Shown here: in pieces, positions 51,869 through 60,976 of the stretch
Numbering within the stretch: the first letter of the stretch is position 1
Layout of the letters: each line of letters starts with the position of its first letter
Source: Betaproteobacteria bacterium LSUCC0117
GTDB lineage: Bacteria; Pseudomonadota; Gammaproteobacteria; Burkholderiales; Burkholderiaceae_C
Assembly: GCA_030441535.1 (NCBI GenBank)
Contig: JAUJFZ010000008.1
Coordinates: 1-64,000 of the forward strand
Direction of reading: 5' to 3'
DNA: 64,000 bases
Position numbers and translations under genes: made by a program
The notes under the pieces: model-generated
The model's database searches: none
Told to the model about the DNA's origin: nothing
What the model saw: the letters and a program-made list of their open reading frames with translations, nothing else

Positions 51869-53524
51869 ATGACCAAATTTGTCTTCGTTACCGGCGGTGT
51901 GGTGTCCTCTTTGGGTAAGGGCATCGCATCTGCATCACTCGCTGCGCTCCTCGAATCGCGCGGCCTCAAAGTCACCCTCATCAAACTGGACCCGTACCTG
52001 AACGTGGACCCCGGCACCATGTCTCCGTTCCAACACGGCGAGGTGTACGTGACGGAAGATGGTGCCGAAACCGACCTCGATCTGGGCCATTACGAGCGTT
52101 TCATTGAAACCCGTATGCGCAAGGCCAACAACTTCACAACGGGCCAAATTTACAAAAGCGTGCTCGAAAAGGAACGCCGTGGTGACTACCTCGGCAAAAC
52201 GGTTCAAGTCATTCCGCACGTCACCAACGAAATCCAAGATTTCGTGAAACGGGGAGCGGGTATCGGTACCAGCGAGCCGATCGACGTGGCCATTGTCGAA
52301 ATCGGTGGCACGGTCGGTGACATTGAGTCCCTGCCCTTTTTGGAGGCGGTGCGCCAATTAAGCCTGCGCATGGGCCCCAACATGGCGGCATTTGTGCACC
52401 TCACCTACCTGCCGTGGATTGGCGCTGCTGGCGAGCTCAAAACCAAGCCCACCCAACACACGGTACAAAAGTTACGCGAAATCGGTATTCAAGCTGATGC
52501 GCTGTTGTGCCGGGCAGACCGCCGCATTCCAGACGAAGAGCGTGAAAAAATCTCCCTCTTCACCAACGTTGCGCCTTGGGGTGTGATCTCCATGCCCGAT
52601 GTGGACACCATCTACAAAGTGCCGCGCTTGCTGCACGAACAAGGCTTGGATGGCCTGATCTGCGACAAACTTCGACTCAGTACCCCGCCTGCCCGCCTGA
52701 ACCGCTGGGACAATTTGGTACAAGAGGTGACCAACCCACAAGGTGAGGTCAACATCGCGATGGTGGGTAAATATGTCGACCTGTCGGACAGTTACAAATC
52801 CGTCAACGAGGCACTGCGCCATGCGGGTCTCAAGAACCACGTCAAGGTCAACATCAGCTACGTGGATTCCGAAACCCTCTCTGCCAACAATATCCAACAA
52901 CTCGAAGCGTTCGATGGCATCTTGGTGCCCGGCGGCTTTGGTCAACGCGGCGTTGAAGGCAAGATTTCAACCGCTAAATTCGCCCGCGAAAACAAGGTGC
53001 CCTACCTCGGTATCTGCTTGGGTATGCAGGTTGCCACCATCGAATTCGCGCGCCACGTGGCAGGCCTCTCAGACGCCAACTCCACCGAGTTCGATCCCCA
53101 GACCAAAACGCCCGTGATTGCGTTGATTGACGATTGGAAAGACGCCGACGGTACGATTCAAAAACGGACGGCCAACTCGGACTTGGGCGGCACCATGCGC
53201 CTCGGTGCGCAAAGCTCGGATGTGGTCAAGGGCACCATTGCGCATGGCATTTATGGCGATGTTGTGAGCGAGCGCCACCGCCACCGCTACGAGGCCAACG
53301 TCAACTACCTCGACCAACTGCGTGACGCTGGCTTGGTAATCTCTGCCCTGACACAGCGTGAGCAACTGACCGAGATCGTCGAGTTGCCCCAAACCGTGCA
53401 CCCGTGGTACGTGGGCGTGCAGTTTCACCCTGAGTTCAAGTCAACGCCGTGGGACGGACACCCCTTGTTCAACGCGTTCATCAAGGCTTCATTGGTTAAC
53501 CGCGCGGCGCGCGCAGCCAGCTGA
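51869..53524 (+). CDS. pyrG: CTP synthase
   Basis: A 551-residue enzyme making CTP from UTP. N-terminal synthase domain: MTKFVFVTGGVVSSLGKGIA with the nucleotide P-loop, then DPYLNVDPGTMSPFQHGEVY. C-terminal glutamine amidotransferase domain: nucleophile Cys in YLGICLGMQ and the His-Glu pair in GVQFHPEFKS. The ATG at 51869 is fixed by the family start; frames open further upstream run through coaBC and are unrelated. First gene of the usual Burkholderiales set pyrG-kdsA-eno-ftsB. Confidence 0.98.
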   Translation: MTKFVFVTGGVVSSLGKGIASASLAALLESRGLKVTLIKLDPYLNVDPGTMSPFQHGEVYVTEDGAETDLDLGHYERFIETRMRKANNFTTGQIYKSVLEKERRGDYLGKTVQVIPHVTNEIQDFVKRGAGIGTSEPIDVAIVEIGGTVGDIESLPFLEAVRQLSLRMGPNMAAFVHLTYLPWIGAAGELKTKPTQHTVQKLREIGIQADALLCRADRRIPDEEREKISLFTNVAPWGVISMPDVDTIYKVPRLLHEQGLDGLICDKLRLSTPPARLNRWDNLVQEVTNPQGEVNIAMVGKYVDLSDSYKSVNEALRHAGLKNHVKVNISYVDSETLSANNIQQLEAFDGILVPGGFGQRGVEGKISTAKFARENKVPYLGICLGMQVATIEFARHVAGLSDANSTEFDPQTKTPVIALIDDWKDADGTIQKRTANSDLGGTMRLGAQSSDVVKGTIAHGIYGDVVSERHRHRYEANVNYLDQLRDAGLVISALTQREQLTEIVELPQTVHPWYVGVQFHPEFKSTPWDGHPLFNAFIKASLVNRAARAAS

Positions 53525-53553
53525 TCGACAGGGCGCTAACGCGAGAAAACACC

Positions 53554-54408
53554 ATGAAACTTTGTCATTTCAATGCCGGTCTGAATCAGCCCTTTTTTTT
53601 GATCGCTGGCCCCTGCGTGATCGAGTCAGAACAGCTTCAGATGGACACGGCCGGTACCCTCAAAGAGATCACCTCGGCACTGGGCATACCCTTCATTTTC
53701 AAGAGTAGTTTCGACAAGGCCAATCGCTCAAGTGGCCACACCTTCCGAGGTCCCGGCATGGATGCCGGCCTGACAATACTGGCGAAGGTCAAGGCGGAGT
53801 TGGGCGTTCCGGTGCTCACTGACGTGCACAGCGAAGCGCAAATCGCGGACGTCGCATCGGTTGTCGATGTGTTGCAAACACCCGCATTTTTGTGCCGTCA
53901 AACCGATTTCATCCGTGCCGTGGCCCAAAGCGGTAAGCCCGTGAATATAAAAAAAGGGCAGTTCTTGGCGCCGCACGACATGAAAAACGTGATCGATAAA
54001 GCGCGCGCAGCGGCCAAAGAGGTTGGCCTCCCTGAAGACAACTTCATGGCCTGTGAGCGTGGTGCCAGCTTCGGCTACAACAATTTGGTCTCTGACATGC
54101 GCAGCCTCGCCATCATGCGTGAAACCGGTGCGCCGGTTGTGTTTGATGCGACCCATAGTGTGCAACTCCCTGGCGGACAGGGCACTAGCAGCGGCGGCAT
54201 GCGGGAAATGGTGCCTGTTTTGTCGCGTGCGGCGGTGGCCGTTGGTGTCGCGGGGCTGTTTATGGAAACGCATCCGGACCCCGCCAACGCCAAGAGCGAC
54301 GGCCCCAATGCGGTCCCCCTGCACCACATGAAGGCCTTGTTGGAAACCTTGCTCGAATTGGATCAAGCCACCAAGCGTCACCCATTTTTAGAAAATAACT
54401 TTAATTAA
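53554..54408 (+). CDS. kdsA: KDO-8-phosphate synthase
   Basis: A 284-residue enzyme that joins phosphoenolpyruvate and arabinose 5-phosphate for lipopolysaccharide core synthesis. Motifs: LIAGPCVIESEQ, FKSSFDKANRSS, LTDVHSEAQ, NIKKGQFLAPHDMKN, CERGASFGYNNLVSDMR and DATHSVQLPGGQ. Full length. It lies 29 bases after pyrG and 15 bases before eno, in one operon. Confidence 0.97.
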   Translation: MKLCHFNAGLNQPFFLIAGPCVIESEQLQMDTAGTLKEITSALGIPFIFKSSFDKANRSSGHTFRGPGMDAGLTILAKVKAELGVPVLTDVHSEAQIADVASVVDVLQTPAFLCRQTDFIRAVAQSGKPVNIKKGQFLAPHDMKNVIDKARAAAKEVGLPEDNFMACERGASFGYNNLVSDMRSLAIMRETGAPVVFDATHSVQLPGGQGTSSGGMREMVPVLSRAAVAVGVAGLFMETHPDPANAKSDGPNAVPLHHMKALLETLLELDQATKRHPFLENNFN

Positions 54409-54423
54409 CGAAGGAAAAAACCC

Positions 54424-55707
54424 ATGAGCGCAATCGTTGACATTGTCGGCCGCGAAATATTAGACAGTCGTGGCAACCCCACCGTTGAATGTGATGTCCT
54501 GCTGGAATCTGGCGTGATGGGCCGTGCAGCCGTGCCCTCTGGCGCATCAACAGGTTCACGCGAAGCGATCGAGCTGCGTGACGGTGTGATGTCACGCTAC
54601 TTGGGCAAAGGCGTCATGAAGGCCGTTGAGCACATCAACACTGAAATTTCTGAGGCCGTCATCGGTCTCGATGCCTCTGAGCAAGCCTTCCTCGACAAGA
54701 CGCTGATCGATTTAGATGGCACCGATAACAAAGGCCGACTGGGCGCGAACGCGATTCTGGCGGTGTCCATGGCCGTTGCACGCGCGGCGGCAGAAGAGGC
54801 TGGTTTGCCCTTGTACCGTTACTTTGGTGGCATGAGTGGCGTCCAATTGCCGGTGCCAATGATGAACGTGGTTAACGGCGGCGCCCACGCCAACAACAAC
54901 CTAGACTTGCAAGAGCTGATGATCATCCCCGTGGGTGCACCCAGCTTCCGCGAGGCGCTGCGCTGGGGTGCGGAGACCTTCCACGCCCTAAAGAAAATTT
55001 TGCATGACCAAGGTATGAGCATTGCGGTAGGTGATGAGGGCGGCTTTGCACCCAATGTCGGCAGCCATGAAGCGGCGATCCAACTCATCTTGGATGCCAT
55101 CAGCGCAGCGGGCTATACCCCGGGCGAGCAAATCGCACTGGGCTTGGATTGCGCCGCCAGTGAGTTCTACAAAGACGGCTTGTACTGCTTGGATGGCGAG
55201 GGCCTTAAATTGAGCGCCGAAGCTTGGACCGATATGCTGGCCACCTGGGTCGACAAGTACCCCATCATCAGCATCGAAGATGCCATGGCCGAGGGCGACT
55301 GGGACGGATGGAAGCTGCTCAGCGATCGCCTCAAATCCAAAGTGCAATTGGTGGGCGACGATCTGTTCGTGACCAACACCAAGATCCTTAAAGAAGGTAT
55401 TGAAAAAGGGATTGCTAACTCCATCCTCATCAAGATCAACCAAATCGGTACCTTGACAGAAACCTTCGCCGCGATTGAAATGGCCAAGCGTGCCGGCTAC
55501 ACCGCCGTGATCAGCCATCGCTCTGGCGAGACGGAAGACAGCACCATTGCAGACATCGCAGTGGGTTTGAATGCCGGTCAAATTAAAACAGGCTCACTGA
55601 GCCGTAGCGACCGCATGGCCAAGTACAACCAACTGCTGCGCATCGAAGAGGATTTGGGTGAAGTCGCTCAGTACCCAGGGCGCGACGCCTTTTATAACTT
55701 GCGTTAA
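54424..55707 (+). CDS. eno: Enolase
   Basis: A 427-residue glycolytic enzyme that makes phosphoenolpyruvate. Key parts: GREILDSRGNPTVECDVLLE, the catalytic loop SGASTGSREA, active Glu in ALGLDCAASEF and the C-terminal VISHRSGETEDSTIADIAV followed by GLNAGQIKTGSLSRSDR, with the metal-binding and catalytic Lys residues. It is preceded by GAAGGA. It sits between kdsA and ftsB, which is the common betaproteobacterial order. Confidence 0.98.
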   Translation: MSAIVDIVGREILDSRGNPTVECDVLLESGVMGRAAVPSGASTGSREAIELRDGVMSRYLGKGVMKAVEHINTEISEAVIGLDASEQAFLDKTLIDLDGTDNKGRLGANAILAVSMAVARAAAEEAGLPLYRYFGGMSGVQLPVPMMNVVNGGAHANNNLDLQELMIIPVGAPSFREALRWGAETFHALKKILHDQGMSIAVGDEGGFAPNVGSHEAAIQLILDAISAAGYTPGEQIALGLDCAASEFYKDGLYCLDGEGLKLSAEAWTDMLATWVDKYPIISIEDAMAEGDWDGWKLLSDRLKSKVQLVGDDLFVTNTKILKEGIEKGIANSILIKINQIGTLTETFAAIEMAKRAGYTAVISHRSGETEDSTIADIAVGLNAGQIKTGSLSRSDRMAKYNQLLRIEEDLGEVAQYPGRDAFYNLR

Positions 55708-55713
55708 CCATCT

Positions 55714-56043
55714 ATGAAGATCCGCCCTTACCTCGTGCCCGTTACCTTGGCATTATTGCTACTGGTACTGCAAGGGCAACTGTGGTTTGGGCGGGGTAGC
55801 GTCCCCGATGTAAAGCAACTGCGGGACAAACTGGCAACTTTAGAAGCAGAGAACGCTGAACTAAAGCGGCGTAATGAGCAGATTGCCAACGAGGTGCGCG
55901 ACTTGCAAGAAGGTCTTGAGGTCATCGAAACCTACGCGCGCAAAGAGCTCGGCATGTTGAAGAACAACGAGATCTTCGTGCAATACGCCAAGCCCAACGC
56001 AAAGGCCGTCACCAACGGCAAACCCGCCGCTGCGGGTCAGTGA
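55714..56043 (+). CDS. ftsB: Cell division protein FtsB
   Basis: A 109-residue bitopic protein of the divisome, partner of FtsL and FtsQ. One membrane helix (PVTLALLLLVLQGQLWFG, residues about 7-24) is followed by a periplasmic coiled coil (LRDKLATLEAENAELKRRNE) and the conserved YARKELGMLKNNEIFVQY. It has an unusual Lys/Ala-rich end. It follows eno with 6 bases between. Confidence 0.94.
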   Translation: MKIRPYLVPVTLALLLLVLQGQLWFGRGSVPDVKQLRDKLATLEAENAELKRRNEQIANEVRDLQEGLEVIETYARKELGMLKNNEIFVQYAKPNAKAVTNGKPAAAGQ

Positions 56044-56044
56044 T

Positions 56045-56755
56045 TTGCAACCCGTCGTCATCGAGCTTTTAGGCGGCGAGAGCACCGGCAAGTCCACACT
56101 GGCCGCCAACCTGCGCGATACCGCGCAAGCCCACCATATCCCACACCGACTGGTCCCCGAATACTTGCGTGAATGGGTAGAAACCCACGGTCGCACCCCA
56201 ACAGCCCATGAGCAAACAGCCATTGCGGCCTCACAACACGGCGCCATTCAGGAGGCGGTCGTAGCGCTGACCAACGATCCTCAAGCCAGCGAGGAGGCGG
56301 TTGGTTTGGTGTTCGCAGACACCAGCGCACTGCAAACAGCGGCCTACAGCGCCCATTATTTTGCAGACTACCGGCTCTGGGCGACTACCGTCACGACTTA
56401 CCCGCCTGGTGTGCGCTGTATCCGACTCTTGATGGGGCTGGACTTGCCCTGGGCCGCCGACCCCGGTCAGCGCGACGGTCGCACGGCACAAGAAGCGGTC
56501 GACACACACTTGCGCGACCACCTGCATGCCCACGCCATGCCCTTTCAAGTGATTTATGGCAAAGGTCCCGCCCGTACGCAGGCTGCGTGGATCGCCCTCG
56601 CCAATGGGTTGGCGCGTGAGAACTGGCTGAGTCCACAGCCCGCTGCCCAACGGCGAACAGACTGGGTGTGTCAAGACTGCAGTGATCCCGACTGTGAACT
56701 GCGCTTATTCACGGGCTTGCTGGCAGGCAACGCCAAGCGGTTCAGCACTAAATAA
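56045..56755 (+). CDS. NadR-like AAA ATPase with C-terminal Cys motif
   Basis: A 236-residue P-loop protein. Walker A is GGESTGKSTLA, and the layout (EYLREWVETHGRTPTAHEQT; FADTSALQTAAYS; LPWAADPGQRD) matches the ribosylnicotinamide kinase domain of NadR, here alone. The C-terminal end adds WVCQDCSDPDCELRLF, with three close Cys residues that could bind zinc. It starts at a TTG one base after ftsB, so it depends on coupling. A kinase acting on a nicotinamide riboside-like molecule is inference. Its 3' end overlaps moeA on the other strand by 8 bases. Confidence 0.75.
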   Translation: MQPVVIELLGGESTGKSTLAANLRDTAQAHHIPHRLVPEYLREWVETHGRTPTAHEQTAIAASQHGAIQEAVVALTNDPQASEEAVGLVFADTSALQTAAYSAHYFADYRLWATTVTTYPPGVRCIRLLMGLDLPWAADPGQRDGRTAQEAVDTHLRDHLHAHAMPFQVIYGKGPARTQAAWIALANGLARENWLSPQPAAQRRTDWVCQDCSDPDCELRLFTGLLAGNAKRFSTK

Positions 56756-58031
56756 AACGATCCAGCCACCAAATAGTTACCGCATCGCCCACTTCGACGG
56801 TCGGCTGCTCGTGCGATAAAACAACCAAACAGTTGGCGCGCACCATGCCACTCAGCACGCCAGACCCCTGATTGGGTAACACCGATACCGTCAACGAGCC
56901 ATCTGCATCCAATGAAGCGACGCCTCGCTGATACTCGGTACGGCCCGGTCGTTTACGGATTTTTTCGACGCTGCGCGCCACTGCCATTGGCAGTGGGGTG
57001 GGCTCAGCCCCTGCAAGCGTCTGAAGTGCCGGGCGAACGAACGCCAAAAATGTCACCATCACGGCGACCGGATTACCCGGCAAACCAAACACAGGGCAGC
57101 CATTCACGCGCCCAACAGCCATGGGGCGTCCAGGGCGCATGGCGACGCGCCAAAACGTCACATCGCCCAACTGCCGCATCATGGCTTTGGTGTGATCGGC
57201 CTCGCCGACACTCACGCCGCCACTGCTGATGATCATGTCGGCCTGCGCTGCGGCTTGCGTGAACGCAGCGGCAAGTTGCGCGGGGTCGTCTGGGATGACA
57301 CCCATGTCAATGGGCGTCGCACCCCATGATCGAAGCAACGACAACATCACCCACCGGTTACTGTCGTAAACCGCGCCGCTGCGAGGTGCATCCCCAAAAC
57401 TCAATATCTCACTGCCGGTTGAAAAATAAGCCACCCGAGGACGCCGGACCACCACAGCCGAGTTGATGCCTAAACTCGCCAGCAAGCCCACAGCAGCCGC
57501 ATGCATGACCTGCCCGGCCGGTACGGCGACACCACCCGCTTGCAAATCTTCACCCGCAAAACGACGGTTATCACCGGCGCGTAAACCGCCTCCATTGATG
57601 ACCACCGTGTCACCCTCGCGGGTACACAGTTCGGTTGGCACCACGGTATCAGCGCCAGCTGGCATGACGGCACCCGTCATGATGTGCACACACGCCCCCG
57701 TCTCAACAGGCGCCTCCGCGAGCCCGGTATCGCCAGCCAAGCGCTGCCCTGCGACCGTGAGGCGGAGTGGGCGCTCACCATCCCAGTCGCCATAAGCGAA
57801 AGCGTAGCCATCCATGGCCGAATTGTCGTGAGGTGGCACGCTGATGGGTGAGATCACAGGCTGTGCCAACACGCGACCCGTCAAGTCCCCGATATCGACC
57901 GTCTCGTGGTTGCTCGGGTCTGCTTTGAGGTCAGCCACCAATGCGCAGGTGGTCGCGACCACGTCAGTCACATGTACCGATTGGGGGTCATACCCTGCCA
58001 GCTCTGCGGTAATTTCAGCAAGCGTTTTCAT
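56748..58031 (-). CDS. moeA: Molybdopterin molybdenumtransferase MoeA
   Basis: A 427-residue enzyme that inserts molybdenum into adenylated molybdopterin. Segments: DNSAMDGYAF, VHIMTGAVMPAGADTVVPTE, SSGGVSVGEADHTK and MRPGRPMAVGRVNGCPVFGL then PGNPVAVMVTF. The ATG at 58031 gives the conserved MKTLAEITAEL start; a GTG 30 bases upstream that overlaps the ATPase gene is an alternative. It ends the leftward run for molybdenum or tungsten cofactor use. Confidence 0.95.
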   Translation of the reverse strand: MKTLAEITAELAGYDPQSVHVTDVVATTCALVADLKADPSNHETVDIGDLTGRVLAQPVISPISVPPHDNSAMDGYAFAYGDWDGERPLRLTVAGQRLAGDTGLAEAPVETGACVHIMTGAVMPAGADTVVPTELCTREGDTVVINGGGLRAGDNRRFAGEDLQAGGVAVPAGQVMHAAAVGLLASLGINSAVVVRRPRVAYFSTGSEILSFGDAPRSGAVYDSNRWVMLSLLRSWGATPIDMGVIPDDPAQLAAAFTQAAAQADMIISSGGVSVGEADHTKAMMRQLGDVTFWRVAMRPGRPMAVGRVNGCPVFGLPGNPVAVMVTFLAFVRPALQTLAGAEPTPLPMAVARSVEKIRKRPGRTEYQRGVASLDADGSLTVSVLPNQGSGVLSGMVRANCLVVLSHEQPTVEVGDAVTIWWLDRFI

Positions 58032-58047
58032 AAGACGTCTCTCAACA

Positions 58048-58788
58048 TCACAGTTTTTCACCCTTTAAGAATAAATTAGCTGACGGGGCTTGGTGTGCCA
58101 TCACCGTTTCATCAAAAAAATCAGCGGCAGGCAAATCGACCAGTACCTGCCCACCCTCCATGTAAATGACTCGCGTCGCCAAGCGCTTCACCTGCCCCAA
58201 GTTATGACTTGAGAAGACCAAGGTACGTGGCAAGCCCAGCGCGGTCGGTTGGCTGTCCACGTAATCGGAAACGACGGTCTCCACATCGCGTTTGGCGTGC
58301 GGATCAAGGCTGGCAGTCGGCTCGTCCAACAACAATACATCAGGCTTTGTCACCAAGCATTGGCACAGTGCCACGCGCTGTAACTGCCCGACGGATAACT
58401 GCATCGCTGAGCGGGACGTTAAGTGCGAGAGCGCTAACTGATTCAGCTGCGCATCTGCCAAGGTCTTGGCATCTCGCCAAGATGTGCCGCGTAACCAAGC
58501 GGCCAAGGCGACGTTATTGCGCACGCTGGTCCGCAACAAGTGCGGCGTCTGCGCCAGCAGTGACTGCTTGAAACCTGGAGCCTTTTCGTAGCTGCCAGCT
58601 GTTATCGGTAGCAAGCCATTAAGGACCCGCAACAAGGTACTTTTGCCACAACCGTTGCTGCCCACCAAAGCAACACGTTCGCCAGCATGGATACGCAAAT
58701 TGAGGCCCGTTAATGCGTACGAATCAGTGGCGTTACGCTGCAATTGCACCGCTAGGCCAGACAGGGCCCACAACGCAGGTGCCGTCAT
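58048..58788 (-). CDS. tupC: Tungstate-type ABC transporter ATPase TupC
   Basis: A 246-residue ATPase: Walker A GSNGCGKSTLLR, Q-loop QTPHLLRTSVRNNV, an atypical signature LSVGQLQRVAL and Walker B VLLLDEPTASLD, then SSHNLGQVKRLA. It matches the TupC/phosphate-type group. Overlaps tupB by ATGA. It would power import of tungstate or molybdate for the cofactor genes around it. No binding protein (TupA) gene is adjacent in the window. Confidence 0.85.
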   Translation of the reverse strand: MTAPALWALSGLAVQLQRNATDSYALTGLNLRIHAGERVALVGSNGCGKSTLLRVLNGLLPITAGSYEKAPGFKQSLLAQTPHLLRTSVRNNVALAAWLRGTSWRDAKTLADAQLNQLALSHLTSRSAMQLSVGQLQRVALCQCLVTKPDVLLLDEPTASLDPHAKRDVETVVSDYVDSQPTALGLPRTLVFSSHNLGQVKRLATRVIYMEGGQVLVDLPAADFFDETVMAHQAPSANLFLKGEKL

Positions 58789-59513
58789 GCGACAGCTCCT
58801 CGGGGGGCGTCGTTATCAGTGGTACCGTGGCGGCCCGCGCGTACCACCCACCCCATCAGCACGTTGAGCAACAAAACCACTACCAGCAATACGATGCCAA
58901 GGCCTAAGGCAATCGGAAGCTCACCTTTGCTGGTCTCTAGGGCGATGCTGGTCGTCATCACGCGGGTGAAACCCTCCATATTGCCGCCAACAATCATCAC
59001 AGCCCCTACTTCCGAGACTGCACGACCGAAACCCGTTAGGACCACCGTCATCAGGGCAAAGCGCTCGTTCCAAGTGAGCAGACAAGCGCGCATCAAAGTA
59101 CTCGCGCCCATTGAACGCAGCCCTTCCCCTTGCATTCGATCAGCTTGGGCAATCACTTGGCGGGTGAGTGCCGTCACCACGGGCAGTACCAAAATGGTCT
59201 GTGCCACCACCATCGCCTTGAAAGAAAACAGCCACCCCAAGAAACCCAAAGGGCCAGAGCGCGACAACAACAGGTAAACCGCCAAGCCCACGACAACTGA
59301 GGGCAACGCCAAGCTCGTATTCAGGACGGTGAGCAGGGCGCTCCGCCCCGGAAAGTCGCGCAGCGCCAAGAATGAGCCCGCTGACAAACCCAACACGCAG
59401 GCCAGTGCGCACGCAATCGCGCTCAAGGCCAAAGATCGTCCGACGACGGCATAAAGCCCAGGGTCAAAGCTGACCAGCAGTTCCCAAGCGATCAATAAGC
59501 TGTCAACAAACAT
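58785..59513 (-). CDS. tupB: Tungstate-type ABC transporter permease TupB
   Basis: A 242-residue inner-membrane permease with five to six helices. The family loop EGLRSMGASTLMRACLLTWN precedes GRAVSEVGAVMIVGGNMEGF, diagnostic for TupB/WtpB-like permeases. It forms the channel for TupC. It lies 14 bases after fdhD and overlaps tupC. The position inside a formate dehydrogenase maturation cluster argues for tungsten or molybdenum as cargo. Confidence 0.87.
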   Translation of the reverse strand: MFVDSLLIAWELLVSFDPGLYAVVGRSLALSAIACALACVLGLSAGSFLALRDFPGRSALLTVLNTSLALPSVVVGLAVYLLLSRSGPLGFLGWLFSFKAMVVAQTILVLPVVTALTRQVIAQADRMQGEGLRSMGASTLMRACLLTWNERFALMTVVLTGFGRAVSEVGAVMIVGGNMEGFTRVMTTSIALETSKGELPIALGLGIVLLVVVLLLNVLMGWVVRAGRHGTTDNDAPRGAVA

Positions 59514-59527
59514 CGCAGGGGGGTCGC

Positions 59528-60364
59528 CTAGGCGATCAAGACCTCAGTGCCCACCTTTTCGGTAAACGCGATGCGATCAGCGCCGTTGTAGATCAAGAAG
59601 TGCTGGCCCGAGCAACGACCCACCAAGGTGAGGTTGACACGTTTGGCCATCTCTAGGCCCATGTTGGTGACGCCCGATCGGGAGAGTAAGAAAGGAATTC
59701 CCATCTGCGCACCCTTGATCACCATCTCGGAAGTCAGACGGCCAGTGGTGTAGAACACCAGATCGTCCCCTGCTATCGCATTGAGGCACATCCAACCGGC
59801 AATGGCGTCCACCGCGTTGTGACGCCCGACGTCTTCAACAAACATTTGGCACACACCGTCTTTAAACACGGCACAGCCGTGTACGGAGCCAGCCTGTTTG
59901 TAGATGGACGGTTGCGTACGAATGGCCGCTACGATGTCGACCAAAGTCGCCTGCGACAAGGTCGCACGCGGTAATTCGATCCCATCCATATCAGCCAGCA
60001 CATCGCCAAACATCGACCCTTGCCCGCATCCCGTCGTCACGGTTCGCTGCTTCTGGGCTTCATTCCAAAGGACCAGTACCTCAGGGTGAGTTGTGACGGC
60101 TACCGCTTCAACGTCCCAGTCAACTTGGATGCTTATGACATCTTCAATCGCGCGGATCAAGCGCTGATTTTTAAGCCATCCCAATACCAAAGCCTCGGGC
60201 TCACCACCCAGGGTCATCAGCGTCACCAGCTCCTGCTTGTTAACGAAGATGGTCAACGGCCGTTCGCCTGGGATGTGCAAAACTTTTTTACGCCCAGCCT
60301 CATCGGTCACCTCAACTTCGGTAACCAAAGGCACTGACGCGTGACTCAGGAGGGGACGGTACAT
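59528..60364 (-). CDS. fdhD: Formate dehydrogenase accessory protein FdhD
   Basis: A 278-residue sulfurtransferase that delivers sulfur to the molybdopterin cofactor of formate dehydrogenase. Core: VTTGCGQGSMFGDV, then SVHGCAVFKDGVCQMFVEDV followed by GRHNAVDAIAGWM. E. coli FdhD has a CxxC here; this protein keeps only the first Cys (CGQG), with further Cys residues later. It has 12 bases to mobA upstream and 14 to tupB downstream, in a compact cluster. FDH itself is outside the window. Confidence 0.92.
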   Translation of the reverse strand: MYRPLLSHASVPLVTEVEVTDEAGRKKVLHIPGERPLTIFVNKQELVTLMTLGGEPEALVLGWLKNQRLIRAIEDVISIQVDWDVEAVAVTTHPEVLVLWNEAQKQRTVTTGCGQGSMFGDVLADMDGIELPRATLSQATLVDIVAAIRTQPSIYKQAGSVHGCAVFKDGVCQMFVEDVGRHNAVDAIAGWMCLNAIAGDDLVFYTTGRLTSEMVIKGAQMGIPFLLSRSGVTNMGLEMAKRVNLTLVGRCSGQHFLIYNGADRIAFTEKVGTEVLIA

Positions 60365-60376
60365 GGGTCTATGGGT

Positions 60377-60976
60377 CTATCCGACCTGCTCTAATTGATT
60401 CAATTCAGCCAAGGTGTTGGCGTTAAAGAAAGCTGCGGGATCATCAAACGGCACTTCGATCGCACCGATCGAGCCTGTCCACGCATCAATCTTGCGTCCC
60501 CCATTTTGCATGAACACGCTCAGGCTGTCGTAAAGGTCGCCTCGTACCAACAAGAAAACTGGGTGTGTTTGACGACGCCCGTCCGCCTCGACTGTAACTG
60601 GCATGGCCACCGGCGCATCGACATGCTCTGCGGCCTCGAGCAAACGGGCGACCAAATCGGTTGGAAGATGTGGGGTGTCGCAAGGTACGACCATCATCCA
60701 CTCGGTTTCGCAATACGGCAATCCCGCCAACATACCCGCCAAAGGGCCTTGAAAATCGGCGCTGGCATCGGGTACCACGGTGCGACCGAATCCCTCGTAG
60801 GCGCCCAAATTTCGATTCGCGTTGATCACCACATCAATCACCTGCGGCGCCAAGCGCCACAATACATGCATGGCCATCGGCATGCCACGCAGGGGCTGTA
60901 AACCCTTGTCGGTACCGCCCATGCGGCTACCGCGGCCACCCGCCAAAATCAATCCCGTGACGCGATCGGCTGTCAT
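60377..60976 (-). CDS. mobA: Molybdenum cofactor guanylyltransferase MobA
   Basis: A 199-residue enzyme that adds GMP to molybdenum-molybdopterin to make the MGD form used by formate dehydrogenase. The nucleotide motif is LILAGGRGSRMGGTDKGLQP, followed by VVPDASADFQGPLAGMLAGL and VPCDTPHLP. Complete. It overlaps the TorD-type gene by ATGA. Confidence 0.95.
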   Translation of the reverse strand: MTADRVTGLILAGGRGSRMGGTDKGLQPLRGMPMAMHVLWRLAPQVIDVVINANRNLGAYEGFGRTVVPDASADFQGPLAGMLAGLPYCETEWMMVVPCDTPHLPTDLVARLLEAAEHVDAPVAMPVTVEADGRRQTHPVFLLVRGDLYDSLSVFMQNGGRKIDAWTGSIGAIEVPFDDPAAFFNANTLAELNQLEQVG

